From: Penicillium oxalicum
Taxonomy: Eukaryota > Ascomycota > Eurotiomycetes > Eurotiales > Aspergillaceae
Direction of reading: 5' to 3'
DNA length: 64,000 nucleotides
NCBI RefSeq assembly: GCF_001723175.1
Contig: NC_064652.1
Location: 3,100,001-3,164,000 of the forward strand
Shown piece after piece: positions 22,815 through 33,002 of the stretch (within the stretch, counting starts at the first letter, position 1; each line of letters opens with the position of its first letter). The position numbers and the translations under genes were made by a program. The notes beneath the pieces are model-generated. The model ran no database searches and was not told the DNA's origin. It saw nothing but the letters and a program-made list of their open reading frames with translations.

Positions 22815-25118
22815 ATGGATTCTACGAGTTCAGGATCGCCGACGGCCAGTCCGACCGGCGCCATCCGCACACGCAACAAGACCTCCGGAACGATTGCAAA
22901 GCGCGCTTGTGATCAGTGCAAGTTTCGCAAGATCAAGGTATGACCATACACGGTGCGGTTGAGCAGAGCGAGGGTGATCGCGCCCCCTCACCAAAGAGGG
23001 TCACATCGTTGCCGAGCAAAATGCCGACGAGCGCCCTGCCTCGTCCACTTGTCGCGTCATTCCAAGCATCTTCTCCATGCGCTAAATTCAAGCGGATCCG
23101 AAAGAACCTTCGAGACTGGGAAACAAGAAAGACGTGATCCACAAAAAAAAAGTACGTGTCTAATAGTGATCTATAGTGTAGCCTATCGCAACCCTGTAAG
23201 GCCTGTCAGTCCATGGGCTTTGACTGCACGTTTCTTCAGCCGCAGAAAAAGCGCGGACCAACCGGACAGTAAGTGGACAGCTTCTCCTGATCCACGACTC
23301 GGATCGGGACCACCAATATGCACACTCGCACACGGGCTAGTTTACCATTGGACTGACGCAAAGTGCCTGCACCTCGCTGCTCGCCTCGAACAGTCGCGTG
23401 TCACAGATCCGCCAACAACAGACCCACGTGATATCACGAAACTCCCAAGAACCCGCGATACCCAAGCCAGAACCCTTTCAATATCATGGGCCAATATCGG
23501 GTGTGGAACCGAGCCAGTCTGCCGGCTCGATGCCTGGCGCATCCTGGAGACCGACGCAGCCTCAGGTGACCACCATGCCGATGGACAGTCCAACCGGCCT
23601 GGTAGCTTCGAACCCTCCGCCCAACATGGCGGAGGCTTGGGCGGGTGAAACCGCTTCCCTCGACTCATCCGGGACCAGTGTGGGCTGGAATGAGCGTCCA
23701 GATGTCGAATATTGGTTGCCCGACAATCTCGGCGCGCAGGTCCCCGTCTTTGAATTCCCCGGCAGCAACATTTATTTGAAACCTTCACTTCCGTCCATCA
23801 TCCAACCCGTGCCCGATGTCTCCGCGATGAACATGCCCTCGGCAGGCCCCCAGGGAATTCCTTACTCCCCCGCTATGGGATCCATACAATCATCGAGCAG
23901 CCAGGAGCCGGAAGGGTTCTGGCCGAACTCGATCAATGAGGCAAACATGATTCCCTGGCTGGACGTATACTTTGACCGACTCCATCCGACGGTCCCGGTA
24001 CTAAGTCGCTCGTCCTTGTACACGCGGATGATGCTGCAGGAGCACCGAAAGAATACTCAATTTGGCGCCATGCTGCTGTCATTATGTGCTTTCTCTCTCA
24101 CACAACCGATAGAAATCAACGAGCGCGCAACCACATCCTCACGCGCCACACAGGCTCGATCAATGATGAACGAGGCCACCAAGATGCGAAGTTCGTGTGA
24201 CTTTGGAGAGAATCCTACAATTGAGGCAGTTCTTACAAGCTTTTTTTTGTTTGGCTGCTTGTTTGGCAGTAACCAACACAATGCAGCTTGGTTGCGACTG
24301 CGGGAAGCTCTCGATCTGGCATCCACGTTGGGATTGAATGACCCGGAATCGTACCGGGATCTGACGGGGGACGAGAAGGGGCAGCGGCTACGGACATATC
24401 TCGTTCTGTCGATCACGGAGAGGTAAGTAACTAATCTGAAATTGAATCTACTGGAGGAGCTCCCACGAGAAAGACGTTGACTGGATTTCGTCTCATCGCT
24501 GGATAGGGCATATGCATTGCAACGACTTCACCCTGTAACGTTTTCGGGGAAACCTGGATTCAGCATGCGTTCCGTCCACGACTTCCTGCACAATGCCACG
24601 CACAGCCTCGTCTCAGGTATCATTGTGCACAACGAAAAAGACGCCGAAGGCATGATGGGCCTCGCCCGTTTGATGGAGATCTTCGACGTCATCGATGAGG
24701 ATTTCATCTGGTGCTGGAACCGGCGTTGTGATCTCAGCAATGGCTATTGTACGCGATTCACCGAGGCGAAAGCGCTAAACATGTACGATAGTCTGGAGCG
24801 CGTCAGTCAAGCGGAGCGATACAAGGGGTACGACTGGTTCGAGAGAGCCAAAGGTGATTCGAATGACTCAAATGCGCTTCTCCCGATTGGACTCCGCGAG
24901 ACGCAGGCCGCAGATGTTTTTCTCACGCAGAAATGGGTCCAGAACCGCGTCTGGCTATCATGTTTGCATCACGGGCTTTTGCGGACGCAGTCAGAACGGC
25001 CGGAATTAACGTTTCGCTTTGCGGTGACGATTGCCGAGTCGACGATTCAGTTGTGTCGTTCCCTGAGGTTGAGTTCGATGGAGGCACATGGGATCGGATT
25101 TGTATGTCATGTCTCTCT

Positions 25119-25194
<76 letters not shown>

Positions 25195-25529
25195 AATCTT
25201 TCTTACCATATGGTTCTCATGCGCTGCCTGGTGGCATTTTGCTAATGTGGAATTCACAGACTGAAAAGTTATACGACATCGCCGTGGGCGCCACGGACAT
25301 CCTTTGCAACATCAACCCACCCTTTGGAACGGGAATTACTTCGCTGGGCAATTTCTCCGACTCAATACCTCCGACTTCCACGCCACAGACCATGGCCGAA
25401 GATTTTCTTCTCTTGTTGACCAGTTTCCGCGGTGGGAATCATCCGTTTGTGGAAAAGTTCAAGGCTCATTTGCGGGCGCTGCAGATTCCTGGGAATTGGG
25501 CGTCGGGTCAAATTTCCGGGCCGGGCTGA
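22815..25529 (+). CDS. Zn2Cys6 transcription factor, candidate InuR/AmyR-like sugar regulator
   Basis: Five exons (22815-22937, 23177-23268, 23394-24422, 24507-25101, 25260-25529) give 702 residues. The first splice rebuilds a canonical binuclear cluster C-x2-C-x6-C-x5-C-x2-C-x6-C (C32, C35, C42, C48, C51, C58). It is followed by the basic linker KKRGPTGHRVSQIRQQQ. The middle part starts at about IPWLDVYFDRLHPTVPVLSR and contains the fungal_trans-type domain (FGAMLLSLCAF, LREALDLASTLGL, FDVIDEDFIWCWN). That pattern is shared with AmyR, MalR and SUC1-type sugar regulators. The neighbours are an invertase and a sugar transporter, so control of sucrose or fructan use is a reasonable inference, not proof. 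The fourth intron carries a long CT microsatellite. The direct ortholog cannot be settled by eye. Confidence 0.85.
25112..25191. repeat. (CT)n microsatellite within an intron
   Basis: About 80 bases of CT repeat, broken once by CCTC near 25137-25140, fill half of the fourth intron (25102-25259) of the Zn2Cys6 gene. It is pyrimidine-rich on the coding strand and ends about 65 bases before the acceptor at 25258-25259. Confidence 0.95.
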
Positions 25530-26952
25530 GCTATGCTGGGTTGCCTTTTATAGTTCATGAAGCATTGATTGCTCATTTTGACTCTTATCCTCCACTTGGG
25601 ATGCGGAAGAATACCAGCCTCTCGGCATCTTTTCTGGGTCTTGCTGGTGGGAGGACATGAGATTCCACCTCACCGCCTGCTCTATGGCCCCTTCTGACCT
25701 CCCTATTTCATGCGCCCCAATCCGTCCATACATCTCTATCATGATGTCTACCTCTCTCTACCTATACTGTTCACCTTTTGGAACATGTTCTTTGCTGTTG
25801 GGGGCACTCAAATAGTTTGACCTACGGGCTGCTTTTATTTTTCTTGACTTTTCTAGCGTGGGCAATTGGTGGAAATGTATCAATAGATCATTGGTTGGTT
25901 TCAAGGGTTGAACCTCTGTCCATTTGGATCTGGAATGGATTGGGAATTCGTGATGCTTTTTTCCCCCACAATCTAATAGCCACTGCGCTTCGGTCTTCTC
26001 GTAATATCTAACCTAACCTTCCAAACACCTTTTAGGTTGTAAAAGACGTCAAATGGATCGATACTTTCACACTGGTACCCGGAATTAAAAGGGACTCCTA
26101 CCGAACTCACATACCTACCCGATATTCATTGGTACCATTAGCCCCGGGAAAGAAAGCCTAATTCTAGACTTTTTCTAGGTATCTGTTGAAGTACTTGAAG
26201 CTTCTACAAATAGTCTGCCGAAGACCATATTCTACCAGACCTTAGACATGTAAATACCTGCCGTTTAACAAGAGATTCTGCATCACACATCAATACAGCC
26301 TGCACTCATACCATAGGTAGTACAGGACGGGCACATATCGATCTTTGACCTCGATCCAGCATCGACGCATTAATTTACCCACCTAGGTACCTCATGTTAC
26401 TTCTGTTAACCTAGGAGCGGAGGTATTGAATGACTTGGGGCAAATTCAGGCGCATATGATTAAGAGTGAATCTGTTAATTTCAAGTCCATTCCTTCCATC
26501 CCCGTATTTCTTTTCTGTCTTTTGAATAATATGTCATCTGGTTCGTGGTAAGTTGGCAAGGTAGGTAGGTATATGTGTTCCAGACACTGCTGGTTTCGTT
26601 GTTTTGACAATGTCCGAGCAAACTACGTTTGAGGTCGTGGGAGGGTCTAGGGTGATATTGAAAACATGCAGAAGGAGCAGCGGAAAAAAGAAAAGAAAAC
26701 AAAAACACACAGGCATTTATAGATGTGGATATCTGTCTCGTTTTTCTTCAGAATTATTTATCTATATAGAGGGTCATCTCCTCCCCCAACCCAGTGTTTT
26801 CCAATCGTACCTTCAGTGCCCGTTTGATTCTCATCAACTCATCACGTCATTATCTAGCAAATGCAGTCAAAATGGTACCCCCACAACCAAAGCATCGCAA
26901 GCATCACAACCATTCAAAACGTTTTCAGGATTAAGAATTTTGGATTCAACCG
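25530..26952. other. intergenic between two convergent genes
   Basis: About 1.4 kb separates the ends of the Zn2Cys6 gene and the invertase. It is AT-rich, with many TACCTACC / GGTAGGTA words common in intergenic DNA of these fungi. Small open frames (for example 25778-26011 and 26604-26999) have no recognisable content. No RNA gene is seen. Confidence 0.5.
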
Positions 26953-29083
26953 TCAAAATCGCATACTCTCGGCAAGACCATCCCAGACCTCAGCCTTGAT
27001 TAGCGTCGTCGGCAAAGATTCATCCTCAGTCGTCGACTTTGCAAAGAATTTTACACCGAAACATTCACCCGATGAAGAATGCTGCGATTGAGGTGGATAA
27101 TATATCCGGGTTGAAATCACGGTGCGATCGTTGACAAAGACCTCGAGCACGGACTTGTCGTAGAATAAGTGGATTTGTAGAGGTTCTTCGATTTCATGAG
27201 ATTCTGGCTTATTGACTTGGTCGTCATGGCTGTGTAGATTCTTCTTGGTGAAGAGAGTGTGGGGAGCGGATTCGTAGCCATGATTGATGGTTTGGTCTTG
27301 GAGAGCGGGTCGGTGGATTGTGAATGTCTCGGTTGAGGGGCTCCATGATAGTGTTGTTGTGGATTGGAAGTCTGTTTGGTGGTTAGTTTCTGATTGGAAA
27401 CGCATGAAGGGGTGGATAATTGAGGGTTGAAGATAGATGGGTAAATGAGTGGATGCAAGGGTTTATGTCTTGCAGAGAGAATGGTGTGCTTCATATTGGG
27501 TGAAGATGGAAGATGGTTGAACGGGTAGTCATGAGAGAAAGGAACTTACCCGGTGAATGGGTAATTTCAATTCCCACCTGTTCACAGGAGTGGTTGACTC
27601 TGAATTCGGCTTGCACTTCCCAGCGAGAGGTTGCAAGTTCCACCGACTCGCGAGATGAATTTCGAAGAGCAACTGGCAGTCGACTGGCAAGCGCGCTGGA
27701 TTTCCTTTCGGCTCCTTTTCGGAGGGATGATAGCCTTGGATCAGGCTTGATCCCTAATGTGTGTATCGTATAGGTTTGCCTTTCCTGCCCCATATTCGAG
27801 TCCATCGGGAATGGATCCTCCGGGATAATCTCAATAGAAGTGATGGACTTCAAATCCGAGCTTCTGGCCTTGGTTACACCACGAATGGTCGTCAGCGCTA
27901 CCACCCGAGGAATGGAAATGACTCCGCTCCAGCCCTGTCGATGTCGAGGCCCATCGGGGAGATCTTCCTCTGTAATCCATCCGTACACAACCCTTTGAGA
28001 CGTGATAGGATCCCAGAATGAATTGGCTGCATACAAGCAGCCATGATCGAAATGTCCACTGAAAGCATAATCTGCTAACACCTCGTCACTGCGGATTTCT
28101 GATCTTTGTCTGATGCACATCCAGAGCTGAGCACGAGCTTGTCGCTTATATTGGGCCGAGCCTGGTGTGGTCCACGGAGTGCGCTCGGCCCGTAAGCATC
28201 CTTCCGCGCCCATGATGGCGAATTCTCGACAATCACCGGCTTCATTGGCGAGCGTGACCAGGTTGCTCACTTCCCAGTTCACCCCGAAATCTCCGGACCA
28301 GCGCGACGGGTGAAAGTTCAGCCCGAGGTCGAGAAGCAGGCCTGTATATACCCATTGTCCGAGATTTGCCGGCTTGACCTTGTACACAAAGATCGCGGGC
28401 GTTCTGCCAACGATCCCTCCCGCAACGATGCCCTTGAATTGATCCTGATCCTGGGGGGTAGATCGCTCTGGAGTCGTCCGTTGGACTGCTGGCCAAGTCG
28501 TCAGATGAGGGTCTCTCCAGCCAGTGACGGATAAATGTGCTGGTGGACCAGTGAGAATCGGATTGCACTTCTGCCGCTTCCATGTTAATCCGCCATCCTG
28601 TGAGACAGCCAGGCTGAGTGACTCGCAGCCAGGAATATAGGGAAGTGTATAGTGGAGCGGTAGATGATGGACAGATGTATAGATTCCCGTCAATGATCCC
28701 GGGCTTCCCAATGGATCTGTCGCTTGAAGACATCCCGTAAACACTCCACAGCGGTCATACTCTGCTGATGGCGTCAAGGCTGGCTCAGGAAAGACATTCC
28801 AAGATACTAGATCTGTGGAGGTGGCGTGTCCCCAGGACATGTTGCCCCAGTCATTGCCATGGGGATTCCATTGAAAGAAGATATGGTATAGCCTTGTGAT
28901 CGGGTCATATCCGAGTCCACACGGGTCATTCATCCATCCGCTAGGGGCAGTCAAATGGAAGGATGGTTTTGACGCCACCACTGCTGCGGCCTGACTATTC
29001 ACAGAATGCTGCGATGCATCCGAGGCATGCTTCTCTCGTATCTCCGGCCCATGAGGGTCCTGAGCACTCAACAGGACAGACAT
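26953..29083 (-). CDS. sucB: intracellular GH32 invertase (SucB-like)
   Basis: Family GH32 beta-fructofuranosidase of 650 residues from exons 29083-27550 and 27371-26953; the join reads THSPG/DFQS. The N-terminus lacks a hydrophobic signal peptide, so a cytosolic enzyme is likely. The nucleophile motif reads WMNDPCG (D53) where most members have WMNDPNG. The stabiliser motif GWRDPH (D191) is present. The acid/base motif reads NWEVSNL (E271) instead of the usual WECP. The second exon encodes the beta-sandwich domain with the late motif LFYDKSVLEVFVNDRT. These variant motifs suit the intracellular fungal SucB group as I recall it. It shares a divergent promoter with a sugar transporter and lies next to a Zn2Cys6 regulator. 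The likely role is hydrolysis of imported sucrose or short fructans. Confidence 0.88.
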
Positions 29084-30168
29084 TCTCTGAAATCTAGCTT
29101 TGATGGATCAGGTACGATTCCCAAGGACCGAACATCCCAGGTAGGATGCAAATGGTCGCGGAATTGTGTCAATCAGGCGTGGTGGACAAATTGTGTCAAA
29201 CAACATGCCTCGGCTCATGGACGAACGATGAGAACAACTTGGGATAGCCGGGTAATTATACACTGAGCCCGACTGATTAGCCGGCGTGGCTTGCTTGTTC
29301 ACAAAAGCTTTTGACTAGCGGCGGGGATCTTATGCAGCTGATGGCTTTTTAGTTGGATTGTCCGTTCCTCTTGGCTTGCTTTTGCCGGACCTGTCAGATC
29401 CGATTTTGTGCACTTGCATATGACAGCAGCCTCTCTGTGGACGCACAGAAATCAACGGAGACTTCTCCGGTCCAAGCGGACCAGCAGATGATTCATTCGG
29501 TCGCTGGTGATTTGGCGACTTGGACGGTGGATCGTCGGTGGAACCTCGGCAGTTGAGAGGCGGAAGTATAAGATTGGGAGCGGTCGTTGGATGTGCTCAT
29601 GGAGACGCTATTCAGAATATACAATATCCCATCTCCCACGACATATTCAGAATATGTCTTTCTCCCAAGAAAAAGAAACAGAAAAAGAACAAAAAAACCA
29701 AACCCCATAATCTCCGTTTGATTCAACATGGACCAGAACACCACCACGAGATGTTCATCCACCGCGTTGGAAAAACTCGGCCCGCTTTGAGAAACTTCGG
29801 CGAAACCGCATCTCCGCCAGAGAGAGAAAAAAATGCGCGTGGGAAATCGCCGGACGTCAACCACCAGACACGATCAGGTCTGGGGAAAGGATCCATAGCC
29901 CCGTTCTTGTTACAGCCCGCTTCTCCGTGGGGAAAACCCACTTGCATACTATCGCGACGCGCACGATGGGGCACGTCATGAAGCTCTAGCGTGAGTGTCG
30001 ACGACCCTGAGCAGAATGGCTGGAAACAGCTCAACGACCATCCGAGCGCTTCCTGGGCAAGAACCACACCGGGGAGAGAGGTCCGCCTTGTCGACAACTG
30101 GCGCGTCTGGTCTGCCATGTGCTCCGATATTCAAACTCGGCTCCTGGACCGAGTCGATTCGGTCTATC
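29084..30168. promoter_or_regulatory. shared promoter, invertase / sugar transporter
   Basis: About 1.1 kb between the two divergent starts. It contains the CGG triplet array at 29525-29549 (listed separately). Two matches to the CreA consensus SYGGRG are also present, CTGGGG at 29880-29885 and GTGGGG at 29927-29932, nearer the transporter. Together they would fit inducer control plus carbon catabolite repression, but the CreA matches are short and weak on their own. Confidence 0.55.
29525..29549 (+). promoter_or_regulatory. triple CGG direct repeat, CGG-N8-CGG-N8-CGG
   Basis: Three CGG triplets start exactly 11 bases apart (29525, 29536, 29547). The first two are each followed by TGGA, so the 11-base unit itself is partly repeated. 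CGG-N8-(C/A)GG is the established AmyR-type binding arrangement, and InuR is a related factor. The array lies 442 bases before the invertase start and 620 before the transporter start, and could serve both. Confidence 0.6.
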
Positions 30169-31899
30169 ATGACAAACTCGACCAAGGAAACCGTCGGAAC
30201 AGCTCAGGTTGCGCATATTGACGGCGCATCTTGTGGCAAGAGCGCTGTGAATGCTCGCCTCATTTTTGCCTGCGTGGTCTTCTGTGCGGCGTCTTTTGTA
30301 TTTGGATACGATGACAAGCTGATTTCGCCAGTGGCGGCGTTGCCTGCGTTTGTGAGTCGAGACTGGGCTGTGGACCTCCTGGGCTGGAAATGAACACCTG
30401 AACTGACGAATTTGGGGTGCTTTACCAGGTCGAGAAATATCAAGGTCCAAATCCGGCTACAGGCCGATTAGTGCTCACGGCGCGCAATCAAGATCTGGTG
30501 TTCTCTCTGCCACTGATCGGGGCTGTTGTCGGAGGACTGCTAAGCTCACCCTTGAACTACCACCTGGGTCGTAAATGGCCCCTGATTGTAGCATACGTCG
30601 TGTCCATCGGTGGTGGATTACTCCAAGTCTTTGCCCCTAATCTGGGAGCTTTTGTTGGTGGCCGGTTCATCAACGGAGTTGCCATGGGCATTGCCATGGC
30701 CACAGCCCCACTATATTTATCTGATGTGCGATCTTCCTCCATTCAACTGGGCGATTATTGTTGGAAGTAGGTGGCGAGGCACTGACTCTAGTCATCTTTC
30801 ACAGGTTGTACCAGCTTCGATGCGCGGCCGGAGTGTCAGCTCCATCAATATCCTCAACCTCACATCCGGAGTCGTTGGCACCGTCATCGTATGGGGCACG
30901 CAAAGAATCGGCGGACGAGCATCCTACCAGATCCCTCTCGCCATTCAATCTGCCATTCCCCTGGTGCTTCTTCTCCTCACACTTTCAGCCCCTGAAAGTC
31001 CAGTCTGGCTAGTGAGCAAGAACCGCCTGGGCCAGGCCCGTATCAATCTCCGCAAACTGCGCGGATTCACCGACGGGCAAGTCGATGACGAACTATGTCT
31101 GATGCAGCGCAGCGAAAAAGAAGCTCGCGAGCTGCGCGCCCAGGTCAAATTCTGGCACATCTTCAAACGCCAACACCTTCGACGCACTCTTGTCGCAGGC
31201 TCTTTTTATTCTCTCAACCAAATCTCGGGTGTCATCTTATCCACGACATACACTACCGTCTTTCTCACCCAACTTGGCATCGGCGACCCTTTCTCCCTGA
31301 CAATCATCGCGTCCTGCTGCACCCTCGCCGGTACAATCGCCGCGCCCCTAGTCATCGATCGCGCCGGTCGTCGACCCACGGCCTTTTTCGGAATGACCAT
31401 TCTCTTCACCATCGACCTGATCGCCGGAATCCTGGCCTTTTTCCCTTCCAACAATCACGCCACTCTCGCCATTGCCGCCCTTTCTTTCATTTTCAACTTC
31501 TTCTGGGCTTCTTCCTTCTACTCGCTCTCCGCCCTGATGCCCGCAGAAATGGTCACCCCCAAGCTTCGCCACCACACCATGTCCTACACCATCGCCTGCC
31601 AGGGTCTCACCGCAGTAATCACCACCCTGGTCGTCCCGCAATTGACTTCTGCAGATGCGGCGGGCCTAGGAGCAAAGCTTTACCTTGTTTTTGCGGGCTG
31701 CATGGCCGCAATCATGATCTTCTTCTATCATTATATGCCCGAGACAAAGGGTCGTACATTTTTCGAAATTGACGAAATGTATGCTGCCAAGATACCGGCC
31801 TGGAAGTGGAGGTCCTATCGACCGTTGAGTGAAGGGAGGGCTGTGACTGAAGCGGTTGGGTCGAGAGGACGTAGTCTTCCTCCACCCTTTAGTAGGTAA
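30169..31899 (+). CDS. MFS sugar transporter
   Basis: Major facilitator, sugar porter family, 524 residues from exons 30169-30351, 30429-30725 and 30805-31899. Family signs are FGYDDKLISP in the first membrane helix, LGRKWPLIVAYV, the GRFINGVAMGIAMATAPLYL stretch, the ASMRGR loop, PESPVWL, RAGRRPT, and the closing PETKGRTFFEIDEMY. About twelve hydrophobic segments can be counted. The start was set at the methionine of MTNSTKETVG, which gives a normal cytosolic tail; the frame is open back to 29995, which would add 58 residues of unlikely composition. The stop codon TAA overlaps a good splice donor (AG/GTAAGT at 31896), so a rare alternative C-terminus is possible. The neighbours suggest uptake of sucrose or fructo-oligosaccharides; the substrate is not visible in the sequence. 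Confidence 0.92.
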
Positions 31900-33002
31900 G
31901 TGTATATGCCGGTAAGGGCTACTGTGCACATGTATGATTCAGTGATTTAATTAGCGGTTATACCACGTTAGCAAAGCTACACGCTCGTGTCCATTAGTGA
32001 CGCCTTGTCTTTTCATTTCCACAGCTCCTATTTTTTCTCTTGGTAAATCTTCCAAGCTGTACGTATGCATGTGTGTTCATGAATTCATCATTCCCCTCTC
32101 AATTATCAGGTTGATAGACCGGGACGGCTCCCGAGTACTACTACTCTACTGGTTTACCTGCATGGATTTTGAGTAAATTCGCCCGAATTCCGTTGGTTAT
32201 CAAAGTCTGAAAATCCTCCAGATATCCCGGACACTACGCAGGGAAGTACGGGTGCAAGAATCCTCAAATTTTAAAACTATCGGCAGACTTTCAAGTTTAC
32301 AGCCCGACCCTTGAACGCAGATAATCTCGTCAATGGAAGGCCCAGGTAAGGCCCGTGGGGTAGGTGACGGGAGAAGATCTTCATCCAGCTACAAACTATG
32401 GATGCCAACACGCAATTGTCTCCAGACAGAGAAATACTGCATGAGTATTTTCATTAGAACTCAGAGATATAGCACTGAGGCGAGATTAAGATTAAAAAAA
32501 ATGTACATAAGTATACCTACAAGCCAAACCTCGACAGTGTGCATCAAGCTGTATCCACAACCTTTGAACAGGACTGGCTTGGCAAACGCAAAAAAGAAGA
32601 GGCTGGAACCAGTATAAATCACTCCAGAATACAAATGTCTAACCTGAAGGTTACAATCATCAACATCACGTCGTGTGTCAGTGGTCTCGCCCTTCTTCTT
32701 TCAGTCAACGTATGACAATGCAGGCGAAAAAAAAGGAGACGCACTGGGAAGAGCAACAGGAGAAGCAAACGAAGAGGCAATGCGAGGGAGATCGGGATGA
32801 ATGATCGCCAGGCGCGAGAGCTAGAAACTGTGATATTTGCTCGATAACAGATGCATGCAAAGAATGAGCTTATGCGTCAAAAATAGTATATGCCTCGGTA
32901 GCGTCTATCGGAGCGCAGAGTTTGGCTGTTTGACCACCGGACACGGTCTGTTGTAGATGGTGGGTGGTGTGTAGGGTATGCGGGAATACTTCAGTCAGAC
33001 GT
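31900..33002. other. intergenic between convergent genes
   Basis: About 1.1 kb of 3' flanks. AT-rich, without motifs or a convincing frame. The short frame at 32333-32617 has no family resemblance. Confidence 0.5.

Noticed and set aside
31095..31772. 225-residue plus-strand frame within the sugar transporter
   Set aside because: Arg/His/Ser-rich shadow of the transporter's third exon in another frame.
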